Shown here: positions 10,628-22,900 of the stretch, piece by piece | How positions within the stretch are numbered: position 1 is the first letter of the stretch | Layout of the letters: every line of letters starts with the position of its first letter | Origin: Madurella fahalii | Taxonomy: Eukaryota; Ascomycota; Sordariomycetes; Sordariales | Length of the DNA: 64,000 nt | Direction of reading: 5' to 3' | Assembly: GCA_029876055.1 (NCBI GenBank) | Contig: CM056880.1 | Location: 372,001-436,000 of the forward strand | Program-made: the position numbers and the translations under genes | Notes under the pieces: generated by a model | The model's database searches: none | What the model was told of the DNA's origin: nothing | Seen by the model: only the letters and a program-made list of their open reading frames with translations

Positions 10628-13129
10628 TGGAATGGTTCGGGAAAACGTTATAAACCGGGTTGGGTGATTTAGAGTTGATACGTATCTGAGGGAATTTATG
10701 CGATGCTGTTCAGTTACTTCCCCATGCTGTGGTGTTCTTTGGCCTGCAGTGACTCCTTACTTAAGGATGCCGGGAGAGCCCATGCTCGATGTGGACTCTT
10801 ACCGTAATTAATTCTTGTTGGCGGCGGGCTTATTCTAGCACATGGAGACCATGGGAGGTTTGAAAATATCGTCATATATATGGCTCGGCTCGGAGAGGCG
10901 TCTACCTCTCTGGGGTCTGAGAATATCGGTGCTGTCTTTCTACTTGGCTTCTCACTCCATGCGGGCACAGGCCGGCCGGCCCAGATAGTATCATTCGACA
11001 TTAAGAGCGGAATTTGTCGTCCATGGAGCGCTGTCCGGATTCTGCTGCTATGGATCAAGTTATAGGAGTGCCGGTGGTAGGCCTGGCTCAGCTTTAAGAT
11101 CCGTTAAAATCGTTATAGATGTTGATTAGAGAAACGCGTCCTTGCGCATTGGGCCATTTCGGCGACGGCTTTAGGCTAACCTACTATATTTCGGATGCCT
11201 CATCTGCAATGTAAAGTTAGGAATCAATGGAGACACCGCGATGTTCGGATCTATCAAGGCGTTTCCGACTAGCGTGGCCTGCATGCTGTTCACATCCCGA
11301 AATAACCCTTCATGGGGTATAACAGGACCTTGGAACTGGGCGAGATGTTACCTCTTAGTAAAACGCGAACCATGACTCGCTTCGTGTCCCGTTTGTGAAC
11401 ATAAGCACTGGAACCGGTGGATAAATACTGAGTTGGGGAACACTGCCCCCAGAAGGCAGGGTCCCTCTGGTCAGATGGACAGCAGATGGACACACTTACT
11501 AGGATAATACCCCGGGGGCTGGAACTTGCCGTGGGTCCATTTTTCTTTTGTACCATAAGTAGGGCCGTCCTGGCCATTGCTCCTTACCTTAGACAGGACA
11601 ATCAATTTCAGCACTCTTTTCCACACCTGTTGCAGGCTCAATTGACGAGCTTCAGTTTCTTTGTACAAAGCAATCTCCTTCTGATCAGAGGGAGCCCTAT
11701 CTACACATGTTGTTTTAGCCTTGTCAGGCTGCAGGGACCCAATTTGTGGTGGCGTCGCCTGGCCTGGCCTGTTCTTGTCTATCTTGTCTGTCTGGCATTT
11801 GGCCGTCTTTGCCCTCCCCCTTGTTTTAATCGGTATGTGGGTGTAGATGTGTGTTTCTGCACCATTTCAATATATCTCTCATGGTTAAGAAGCAGGCAGT
11901 GCTCAGGATAAGGCAGTATTCGCGATCAATTAGCCGGAAGTCAAGGTATATTTCTCGACGGCGGCGAAGACCCACCATGCACAACAGGGGCCTTGCCAAT
12001 CCGCGTGGCAGGAGGACAAGCCCATAATCTTGTTGACGCCGGCACCAGAATGCATCATGCCACTTACCTTCCGCAACAAGTCACGCCCCCAATTTACAAC
12101 TTGCTCCGCCCCACAATAAAGACGGAGCATTCCGCCGAAGTAGGAAAACATTGGCCGAAAGATCCGGATGACACATTCAAACATGACAGCCAGAGTGGAT
12201 CCTGGGGAGCGTATCGATAGTAGCGCCTTAAGTGGTAAAATGAATTAAACTTGACTTAATATCTTGTTCTCCGGCAAGCACCCGGAGAGAAGAGTATGAA
12301 CCATAGTTCTTATCTACGTGCAGCTCAACACGGTGAATAACTATGCTAACTACCAAATCCGTTTTCCCGGGTCCTCATTTGCCAGGTCGTTGTTGGCCGG
12401 ATGGGGCGACCAGAAAATAGGAGCTCCTGTTCAGTCCCCCTTCGCCTCTCGGAAGAAATGAGCCTAGACCTGTTTGGTTAGGAGAGGGCTGCGTGAAGCT
12501 GACCAATTTATTCATTTGATCAGCATAGCACGAGCTAGAGTCCGTAGCAACCCGGAGTTTCTCGACCAACCACTTAGAAAGACAGGTTCATTCAATGACC
12601 AAGTACGCACACAGCCACCTTCGACTAACCTCTCCTCTCCCCACGTTTACCATTCGGTAAATGTTGTCGACCCCACGCAACTGTGGACTGACTTTGGGTC
12701 TCCCTCTCTAAGGACTGAAAAAGGGGGGGCTCATCTCTGTTTAACAAAGCGAGAGCTGCGGGAGAGCCAGGTGAGCAGCCAGTGTATATACTCATCACCT
12801 GAGAAGTTTATGTCTCACACCCATCCCCCGAGCGAGGAGCTTTCCAGAGCAGCATCGCCGGCGACAGCAAACCGGGAGGAGCTACGCTTCTACGGGTTAC
12901 TCTCCATGCTGCTGGGCTTATAGTTCGGGTAATTACCTAAGTGAAGAGTTACAACGAGCCATGCCAAGGTTGGTAGCGCAATGCTGCGCCACTTGCTTCA
13001 TTCCTGCGATACAACGAAAAAAAACGACACCAAAATCAGTCACAAGAAATTCCCAAGCGACAAGGTAAGGCACTTAAAACCAGATCCCATCCCCCTCCGC
13101 TCACGCCCTCCCTCCCCCTCCTCCCCCAC
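10628..13129. other. intergenic with one transposon-derived fragment
   Basis: No gene recognised apart from the repeat fragment at 11543-11872, listed separately. The last 150 bases are C-rich and lead into the secreted protein gene. Confidence 0.55.
11543..11872 (-). mobile_element. fragment related to the Fot1-type element at 61-64 kb
   Basis: The minus strand of this stretch closely matches the plus strand at 63049-63352: shared TTGAAATGGTGCAGAAACAC, GGCCGTCCTGGCCATTGC (as complement) and most of the sequence between, with small indels. At 63 kb this sequence lies just before the C-terminal coding part of a DDE_1 transposase. I therefore read this as a truncated, inverted, dispersed copy. 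It contains stops in all frames. Confidence 0.8.
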
Positions 13130-14214
13130 ATGGCACAACAACTCAACATGTTCTCCATCCTGCTTTCTCTTCTCCCGGCCGCAGCTGCCCAGACCCCTCT
13201 GCGGCCAGGCATAGCGCCTTACGTCCTATCAGACCCCAACTTCGAGCTCCCGGTCACGCGCGAGACGTGGGACGCCGCCTTCGCCGCCGTCAACGCGACG
13301 GGCAGCGCCGCCATCCGGGGGAAGGACATCCGGAACCCCTTCCCCGGCGCCAACTCGTCCGACTGGACCTACACCGTTGCCGTCCGCGACGACGTCCCCC
13401 ACCCGTCCGGCTCCGGGTTCTTCACCGCGACGTGGCTGCAGACTGTCCTTCCCCCGGAGTTGCTTTCTCAGTCGACGGTAGACGGCCGGGAAGTGCAGTT
13501 CGTGGACCAGGATGAAAGTTGGGAGATCTGCCGGTATGTGTTTGTCGGCCGGAACACGGTCAGTGACGAGCCAATTGGCGAGCGATGCGGGGTGTTCTGG
13601 GGGAAGGAGTGTGTTAGGGGCCTGGAGCAGGCGCTCTCCCAGGGGTTTGATACAGAGACGGAATCGACTGTAATGGGCGAGAGTAAATGCCCGCCCCCGA
13701 TGACCTCGTTGATTCCGAGAGGTTGTGGATTGGGGGATGCTATAGGGGCCGCTTATGGTAGGCAGTAACGTCTTGTGTGTCCAAGGGCTGCGGCCGGCTA
13801 ACGAGAATAATAGGACTAGAAGCGGGCGGCCAGTTGATGGATGCGGATAGTCTGTTATTACGGAGGGGGAATTTTGGGTTCATGAAGTTTGCTGAGGGAG
13901 ATGATATCCATGAGAGGGGAAACACCACAGCCTTTGAGAGGGCAGTGAAGCGAGTGTTTGTGATCGGGCATGTTTGGGGGTATAGAACACGGCCCGATGT
14001 GCAGAATGTGAGGATTGACACAGAAGTTACTTGTTTGCAGGCGAACGGTGGCCCGAGGGAGGATAGTGGCGATCAGAATGGAAGTCAGAGCGGGAGTGAG
14101 AACGGGGACGGAAACCAGGGAGGAGACGGAGGTGAGAGTGCTGCTGTGTCTCTTCGCGTCGGCCCCTTAATGGCCGTGGTGTCGCTCACAGCCGTGGTGT
14201 TCGACCTCTTGTGA
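13130..14214 (+). CDS. secreted, probably GPI-anchored protein of unknown function
   Basis: Two exons, 13130-13757 and 13814-14214, joined in phase 1 by a GT-AG intron with a GCTAAC branch site, giving 342 residues. A signal peptide (MFSILLSLLPAAAAQ; a second in-frame ATG at 13148 sits right at it) precedes an ectodomain with Asn-glycosylation sequons (NAT, NSS, NTT) and about eight cysteines. The tail is rich in Gly, Ser, Asn and Asp. It ends in a hydrophobic stretch, VGPLMAVVSLTAVVFDLL, with no basic residues after it. That is the layout of a GPI-attachment signal, with the cleavage site probably in GESAA. I do not recognise the ectodomain family. A wall or membrane surface protein is the best inference. 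Confidence 0.8.
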
Positions 14215-15210
14215 TTTGTTGAATCTAGATGAGAGATCCTGACAAACATGGAATATACTGAAGAGCAGCTGCTAGAGATTCTGCCAATATATCGGGCCAT
14301 ACACGCCGTTAGCGATGAAACGCCGACGAGAGAGTATACGTATTCCAATGTTCTGATTGGCTAGGTACTTAGGCGCATTGCACTCGGTGTTGAATGATGC
14401 ACCCTACTAAATCGTAGACCTTCTGTTAATGCTTAGAAGGGGTCAGAAACCTCAGAATTGGGCTCTACCAACTGCCCGTATTCATCTTTCAACAGTGAGG
14501 TAAGACTCGTGAAAAAATGCGGCAACTCATCTGGGCCCTCAGAACAGACCGTCTTGGTGGCTGGAGAACGAGGCGAAGCAATCCAGCCCTCGAGAGCGGG
14601 AGGCCTCCGTTGCGGACTCTTGATGCGGGTCCTCACTCTTAACAAGGCCTTACAAACTATTCCCGTGTCCGGGGTCACGCCGCTACCCGATCATGCAGAG
14701 AAGCTTGGGTTATCTAGTGGCCGACGGCCCATACCCCTGGTATCCAACTTGTAGGTTTGGATTGTCCATCTCTCTGTACAGAAGTTGGCATTGAAACGTA
14801 ATGGAGCCCGCTCACAAGGTTCGTTAGCATATTTTTCCGTACGGTAGTTCAACTCGCGGGGGAGGGGGGAGAAGGAAACTTCGTCGTTCGAGCGGTGCCC
14901 CCCGTAGGCTATTGGCATTTGGGTTGGGATTGCTCGCAAACGGTACAAATGAGCATGAGGGTTACTTGGCTGCCGGGCAGTGAGTATGTGCCGAGGGTGC
15001 TGCAGTTGTGCGACGTGAGAAAAGTGGTGCGTGCCGCGGCGAAAACCATGATACCCCGTGTTCAAGTAGTCCCCGTCATTTATATCCGGTACTCCCCTTA
15101 ACAGTCCGCTTGTGATATTTAGATTGTTACGAGACATCAATGTCATGCGACACGCGAGGTCGGAAGGAACGTGCCGTTTGACTTCCTTCCTCTGCTTAGG
15201 TAGTATCTGC
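14215..15210. other. intergenic
   Basis: No gene recognised. It separates two convergent genes, so it holds both 3' ends. Confidence 0.6.
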
Positions 15211-18200
15211 CTAGGACCCCGTGAAAGCAGCCGAAAATTCCTTCATATCAATGAGGGAGCCGTATTCATCCCTCCATTGTTGGGCGAAGCTTCGTCGTAG
15301 ATCAAGTCCGCCAAAGACCGAGAGCGCTTTCCTTACGGCCACCCAAAATTCGAAGCTTCTGCCTTCTGGATGCAGTATCGCAACCATACCGCATAAAGAT
15401 ATGGTTACGGTATCGGCGTCCACAATATTCCGCTGCCTGTCAACTACCTGGGTTATCACCGTTGTAATGAGTCCCTCCCAGAAAGGGGTACGCTCCCTGA
15501 AGTGACCTGGTGCCCATTTAACGAATCGCTTCAATGCACGCTCATACCAATTAATGTTCACTGCAGCAAACCCCTGAAACAGGGCACTCCAAAACACCCA
15601 ATCGTCAAAGACATTGAGTGGAACGGCAGTGGCTAGTGCGCTCCAAAACGGTTTGCTGGGCTCCGGACTCATCCGTAGTATATCCCGCCAGAACTGGAAA
15701 GAACGGAGATCCGACGACGGTGCAAAATGGCAAGGGTCTAGAATTGAGTCCCAAAGCTCAACTAGGCCAACTTCATCCAACAAGGATGTCCCTGCTTCTC
15801 TATGTTGAGTTTCTTCTTGAGGCCTGCGAGATGGAATCTGTAGCGTCGATAGGTTACACGGGTCTTTAGAATTCATGCGTGTCCCAGGGGGCTGGTCGGG
15901 TACCGTTAGCATTGAAGTCGGAAGAGTTAGCTGGGCAGCCCCAGCCGTCGGAGGGTTGACAGGCATGCCCATAGTGTCAGGAGCCTCGTAATCCGGGGTA
16001 CTGGGTTTTTGTGTGTGCTTCTCCAGTTAGTTCCAAACACCACGTTAATTAGATGATTGGGTCTAAGGTAGTAACGTACCAGCATCTGCTTCCGTGGCCC
16101 GAAGACCCCTTTCCCATCTTGCTGGCCTGCTTGTTGCAGTTGCGGCCCTTTATCCCATGGCACTGTCAATTGTTGGACTGCCGATTGAGGTCTGTAAAGC
16201 ATTGGTCTGAGTCGTTGCTCCTCGGCTTCTTCGTCTTGTAGCCGAAGTTTCAGTGGTTCTTGGTGTTGCCGTAGCAACCGAACCCTCGTCTTTTGGTCGG
16301 CAGATTTACTTGTCGAGGGCTGGGAACGTTGTGATTGCCGAGATTGAATGGTCCCAGAGGTTGTGTGCGCTTCGCGTATTCGTTGTCCCACATTTGGCCT
16401 AGTTGCCATCTCTTCCCACCGAAGATGTGGTGCCAACGCCTGGCCTGCACCTAGGATCAAATCCAATGTTCCATGGCTTGAAGCAGCTAATGAACTGCTA
16501 GAGGATCCGCGAATGGCCCTCCGTTTCAATCTGTTAGTATCGACTGAGTGACAATTTGACTTGTGATCCTGTAGGCTCTTCATGGAAGGAAACGGCGGAT
16601 ATGGACAACCTGGGGCGTCGCAAAGCATCCGACGGTGGCTGGTCTCGTGCTCCAGGCGTAGTTTCTCCGTGTCAAAGCCCACAGTAGCCCGATGACAAGA
16701 CCACAACCGACATGTGAATGCGGTTGGTCGAAACTCTTGCTTAAATCTCTCGAGATCTTCCATGCTGACTCCCGAGCAGGCCCGCATGCTTAGCAGTCGT
16801 TTAATTGTCTGCTGATAACAGCGTAACAAGGAGGATAGGTCGTTGACGAGATTACCTAGGCAATTACATCGTCTGTTATGACGAGTTGCAAAGCAGATGG
16901 AGGGTTTGGGATAGCAATACTCACTGTCGTTCTCATATGATTCCTCGAGATGACTCTGTCTCCTGTCTAGAAGGATCATGGCAGCGGCTGTATGCAAATC
17001 GCCGTAGGCTTCTAAGTGCACCAGACGGCCACCCGACAGGTGTAACACGTCAATGTCTCCTGAGTGCGGGACGTTAGTGCGATGTTCTCTCAGCAAGTTT
17101 GCCAGCTGACTGGACTGCAGAAAGAAGTTTGACTTTGTGTTTATGCCGCCGGTCGCTGAGGCGACGGAGAGGAGATATTCCACCCAATACTGGGTGGCAT
17201 AAATGTGGAAAGCATGTAGACCCCGTGTCATGCGATTGATCCGCACCGACTCTAGAGTCATTGGGTCCATCAATCTAAATCCTGAGAGCAAGCAAGTAGC
17301 TGTTGCAAAGCCTTGCTCGTAATATGCAGCCATGTCATTCAGGATCAAGGGGCTTTCAGAGCTTTGAAGGAAGCTAATCTTGTAAGAATGGGCACTGAAA
17401 TGGGGTAATGGGTGAGCGTACTCTTTGACCGAGACATGGATGAATGCAAACGTTGAATCTCGCCTTTGTTCTATCAATGCTGCGAAGCCTTCAAAGATGT
17501 ATGGAGGAGCTAGTTCCGAGGCGTCTGGGTTCCCTGCGCTGAATGCGAGAGCGGATCGGAACTCGGCCTTCCTGAGCGGCCGCTTACCAAAGGTAATCCA
17601 TCCTAGTATCAGCCTTGTGCGCACAAGAGAGCGCTCGTCAAGGTGGGCGGTGAGCTGTGTGAGGATCTGTCCGTAGCTACCCATTGGCAAAGATTAGCTG
17701 GAGTCATGGAGAGGCCGAAATCTGTATGTGACTGGAAGACGAACAATTCCGATAGTTTCCTTGGAAGAGAATTCGCCGCACTCAAAACCTCCTCCCGTCC
17801 GAAGAAGATGTTCGTTCCAAGGTATTCCAACACCAGTCTCGCCCACAGAAACATGCCTAGAATTGCATTGTCCAACATTAATTACCTCAGTCTTTGGAGA
17901 ATTGTATGCCTGGGCCGAAACTTGCCGTCTGCTTTTCCAGCAATAGTACTCTCCATCTCACTGACATCAGCATCGGTGATGTCCATCTGGGACAGTTGCT
18001 GTGACAGGGAGTGGAGTCTTTGACCAGTGTATTGCCTGATGGCTCTTTCGATATTGGCCTTTTCCTCGGATAATGAAACTATCCGTTTGTGCCGCAATTT
18101 CTTACGAACGGCTGGCGAGAGACGAGTAGAAAGCAGTACCTTGCACACGGTTGAGCCAGATGAGGAGGCGGTTGCTACGATCCGCTCGAGCATGGTGATG

Positions 18201-19588
18201 ACCTTGGTTTGGATATCGCTCGCGCACTCGTCTAGTCCATCCAGGATGATGTGGATGTACTTGGTCCGGTATGGGAGCGGCGACGCGGCGGGAATCAAGT
18301 CTCGGAGCAGTTGCTCCAGGGCCGTAGAGCTTGGTGTCTTCTTCTTTAGCACCAGCTCTTGGTATGCGTGGGCAACCAAATCGTTATTGGACCGGATCAG
18401 TTGGGCAAAGATGGACCTCAATATCTCGTCGTAGTCGGCGGATGTTGCATAGGAATAGGTGCAAAAGTGCGTGATGACGAGGGATTGTTCACTGCTCTGG
18501 AGGAACCTAGCAATCTGCGTCGCTAAGACGCTCTTTCCAGTGCCAGGATGCCCGTGGAGCACCATGAAACTGGCTTCCTGACTGCACCGCATCCACGCCG
18601 AGATGGCGGCCTGCTTGGTGACCCAGTCGCAGGTCCCGGGGTGCGTCAAGGCTTCGCCAGCGATCAATTCGAATATTTTGTCCTGGTCGAGTTCATTGGT
18701 CTTTAGCACCCCCATGACCGCGTGGTATCGCGCCGCTGACTGTTCCACTTCTTCTCTCTCCAGTTTGCTGAGCGCCTTCTGCCTCCAGGTGTCGACCTCC
18801 GCTCGCATCCTTTTGGCCTCCGAGATGTTGACAACATTGGCAGACTTGTCTACTAGCCCCTCGTGCTCTTTCAAGTCCTCAATGATGCTGTCGAAACGGC
18901 GCTGAAACCGACCCCACCAGGAGAGAGAGAGGATCTGCCAGCCTGAGTGAAGTTAGAAATGGCGGATCTATCGGGGGTCGTGCTTGTAAAGAGCCTTACC
19001 ATTCCTGCGCACAAACTGGTATGCCTCCTTGTGGAACCTAAGAATGTCGGCATAAAATATCGCGAGGGGTTGTTGGACCTCGGGGCTTCTAGAGTAAGCT
19101 AGGTCTAGCACCTTGAACCGGGCGAGGGGTTCGGCAATGCGAGCATAGGCTTTGATGATCTTGTCGAAAGCTTCGACATAGTCGGATGCCACCTAGGTAA
19201 GTCGGGTGTCATTGACCTGTCGTCAGCATGGTGAAGAAGAGTCCTCTCAGTCCTGGTGAGATATAAGACTTCCAATGCCACACACCTTCAAAATAACTTT
19301 GATGGGCGCCCAGAGCCAGGGCAGGTAGGGCGTTCCGTTGCAGAGTACCTCGATGGACTTGGAATAATACGCGAGGCCGTCAAAAAGGGGGATTAGCCGG
19401 CGCATATTTCTCAGCGACTGACGCGCAGCGAGATGTTCTTCGATGCGATAGACAGCCTGGCGCACATTGTCCAATGTTGCCGAGTCCCAGTCTGCACGGT
19501 CGCTGGCTGAGACGCTCCGCCCCAGGTCTTCGAATGCGTCCTTGATGGTTCGTTGGGCCCCCAACGAAATTCGGGCATTCAGCGGCAT
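15211..19588 (-). CDS. NACHT-domain NLR-like protein with C2H2 fingers and a Trp-rich C-terminal domain
   Basis: Fungal STAND-type ATPase. Exons in transcription order: 19588-19286, 19192-19000, 18942-17926, 17856-17745, 17676-17422, 17373-16080 and about 16017-15211; about 1326 residues. The N-terminal helical domain (PLNARISLG, YYSKSIEVLCNGTPYLPWLWAP) is the usual partner of this NACHT clade. The P-loop GHPGTGKS is near residue 296, with Walker B IILDGLDECAS. After the NACHT come an MFLWARLVLEYL winged-helix-like segment, FIHVSVKDFLQSS, and two C2H2-like fingers around residues 850-895 (CRLWSCHRATVGF..H..SH; CDAPGCPYPPF..H..H). A Gln/Ser-rich linker leads to a final about 250-residue domain with repeated FW pairs that I do not recognise. 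The third intron uses a GC-AG pair (donor GCAAGT). The last acceptor is uncertain by tens of bases. I chose ATG 19588 because family similarity starts there, but the frame stays open about 120 codons upstream without an ATG. Likely role: heterokaryon incompatibility or non-self recognition (inference). Confidence 0.88.
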
Positions 19589-19936
19589 TGTTTTGAGGAT
19601 GATCGACTGTGCTGGTAATGGTGGTATTAAGTTCAAAGTCACCTGTGGTAGTTCTGCAGATTTTTGATGGTTGGGCTGGATTCTGTTGTAGTGGGCGGGG
19701 TTGGGGGGTTGTTCGACGTCGGGCGGACGCCCAGCTGCAGCACCGCCATGCCATTTCTTGAACTGATTGGTTCGAGGCGATGGTGCCTGAGGCTCTGCGT
19801 ATATGGGCCACGAAAACGCCTCGTCGGGCTTTTTCTTGTGGTCGGCCCCTCTTGGTCCAGCGGCTGTTGCCAGTCCTTCGTCCCAGACAGACCGACCTGA
19901 AAACAGAACTTGAATCGCTGAATCCAGTTGCGCAGG
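19589..19936. promoter_or_regulatory. divergent promoter of the NACHT and SNF2 genes
   Basis: 348 bp separate the two outward-facing start codons. No TATA-like or repeated motif stands out. The minus strand is open in the NACHT frame almost throughout, so part of it could be NACHT coding sequence reached from an upstream exon. Confidence 0.5.
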
Positions 19937-22900
19937 ATGAGTGAGCTTTCATATCACTGGGATCCCATTCCCGGCAACCCATCCAAAAAGCGGCGCCTCG
20001 ACTACGGCTCCTACTCTTCGGAGGGTTCCTTGGGCTGCCGGACAACCATCGTATCACCTACTTCATATGGCGCACCTAATCAAGCGGCAGAGCGACCGGC
20101 GGCTTCGTGCGAGATTTGGCAAGTCGGCGCCAATCTAAGCCAGACATATTCCTCTCAGCAGACCGGTCATCAATTCATGGCTCCAACAAGGCCTCCAGCT
20201 GGTCCTACGCAGTACCTGTGTCTTCCGCCCCTGAGCCAACCATTGCTTGACAACCAGCAGTGTCATCTATGGGGCGCTGCAACTCCAATCGACATGCCGA
20301 GCTCTTCGATGGGTTATCAAGTCTCTGGGGTGGTTGAGGTAGCAGATTGCGGTCCACAGCAATCCAGGGACAAGACCGACATGGTGTGCTTTGGCATGGT
20401 TAGCGCTAGGTGACCACCACCGTACAATGAATTACTAGCGACTAACAGCTGAAAGATAATTGGAATTGTTGGCAGTTGCCCAAGTCGTGTTTCAACTGGC
20501 TCGAGATATTCGGTGCAGCTCGAGTCCGCCAATTCTTTTGCCGCAATAGATGATGCTACCCTGGCAGGCAGGATCAGTCCCGACTTCACTTTCATCGTTA
20601 CTGACTTGCTAGACGAGAAAGAACTTGAGCTGGAAGTCAGCTTATCCGTCACCGAAGACTCAATGAAGCCGGCTGGAAAGCCCCTGCCGCAGCGAGTTGT
20701 CACTGCGTCCAGGCCCTGTTCTCTAGATATCGTTCTCTACGGGCCTATGTCGCTCTTTGAGGATATTGGCAGCTACCTCCAGGACTATGATATCTACCTC
20801 CAGGATCCCGTGGACTGTAAGCGGCATGTTCTATATTGCAATCCCCACAGATTGCCGCCGTTGGACCCCATGGCAAAAGCCTTCACGTCCGACTTGGCAA
20901 CCTTGGGCATGCACAGGCAAGAGATGGACGATGTTGGAGCCCGTCCGGACCTACTTGATATTTTAAACTCACAGGAAGATTTATTAGAGGCTCGCCAGCC
21001 TCCATCTGTGAAAACTGTCTTGGCAAAGTCAGTTTTGAGACTTTTCCTAAAGCCAAAACTCCGAGGCTAACTCTCTTCACAGACATCAGAAACAGGCACT
21101 GACATTTATGCTTGACCGGGGATGTGGCTGGGCCTGGGATGGATCCAGGCCTGATATCTGGGAAGCGCAAGAGATCGGCCAACATCAATAGTAAGCTTTG
21201 GCATAATTACACTACCTCCTCTTTACTCTCAAATCCACTAACGTAGCGAAGCTTCATCAACAGAATCTCCGATACGATCCAGGAGAACCCGCCTCCCCAG
21301 TTCTACGGCGGGATTATTGCGGACCCAATGGGGCTGGGAAAGACACTGGCCATGATTGCCCTGGTAGCATCCGATATACGCACAGATGACGACAACCCAC
21401 CTTCTTTACCACTAAGCTGCGCTAAGGAGCCGTCATCTGGGCGGACATTGGTGGTTGTTCCGCCTGCTCGTACGTCCTCATTGTCCTGCACAAGCAGCTA
21501 CTAGGAACTGACAAAGTTGGACAGTGCTAGGCACATGGGAAGAGCAACTTAAAGAGTATTACACCATTTACTAATCCTACCATCACTTCATTAAACTGTT
21601 GCAATTAACATGGCCATCACTTGTAGGCACCTTTTCCCAAACAGCCTGACATGGTCTCGCCATCATGGCAGGAGCCGCCTCTTGGACCCCTCGCATCTCC
21701 AAGAGACGAGGATTGTTCTCACGACCTATCACACCGTGTCCATGGAATGGAGACATGGTACCGGGGCCGAGATTTCGCTGCTCTTCAAAACCCGCTGGAA
21801 ACGAGTGATCCTCGATGAAGGTACGTACTATACATAACGAGCAGCGTGGCCGACATCAGACAAACAACCTTGCTCATGCTTTCCAATATTAGCACACTAC
21901 ATCCGCAATAGCGAATCTCAAATGGCTCGTGCCATTTGTTCCCTTGACTCCGTCGCCAGATGGGCCGTGACCGGAACACCAATCCAGAACCGATTAGCGG
22001 ATCTTGCCACGCTCCTAAAGTTTCTCGGGGTTTATCCATACTCGGAGAAACGAGCATTCGATACGGACATTGCGAATCTATGGAAGTCTGGCAAAGACGA
22101 GGACGCCGTCAGGCGTCTGAAGAGACTCTCAGGTTGTCTTCTCCTCCGTCGACCAAAGGAGACGGTCCAACTGCCCGCGAGACGCGACCTACAATGCCTT
22201 GTGGAATTCACACCCGCCGAGAGAGCGTCATATGAAGATATACGAATCCAGGCTCTGGAAAAGATTGACGAGGCGCTTCTGCAGGCTGGAGATTGCATCA
22301 AACCTCACTCATTTGTCAATGTCCTTCAGAGGATTGAGGCGATGCGAATGATATGCAATCTTGGACTCCACTACCATTCTCGCCATAGCACCGAGTCCAT
22401 GCGGAAAATTGATTCAACGCCCGATAGCTGGAGTGTCATCGCACAGCGAGCTCTGGACCTTCGCCGCGGAATGGGTCAAGTTCAATGTTGCTCTTGCGGG
22501 TCGAACCTGGACGATACGGACGATGAACCCAGTGGGCCGGCGGAGCAGTCAGCACATTCATTGTTTTCGCAATGCCTGCAATTTATCTGTTCCGTATGTG
22601 CTCCGAGGTTCTCTGGTCCGAAGGGCAGGGCTGCCTGTGCGTGTGAAGGCCTTTGTCCTGTCGCTCCGGTGTCGATAAATCCTTCGGCCGTTGATGACCC
22701 GGAGAATCCTACTATTCCTCCGGCCGAGACGCAGGCGGATGGTGAATTTTACCGCCTCGGACTCTCCTCAAAGGTCGCAACGCTCGTGAAAGACCTTCGA
22801 CAGCAGCCCCCTGACGTCAAATGGTACGTCAAAGGATCCATCACAACCGCCGCCCACTAGGCGCTCACTTAATCATGCTAACCGTCACCAGTGTGATATT

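Noticed and set aside
19380..20057. 225-codon minus-strand open frame in a second frame
   Set aside because: Out of frame with the recognised NACHT N-terminus and overlapping the SNF2 start; composition artefact.
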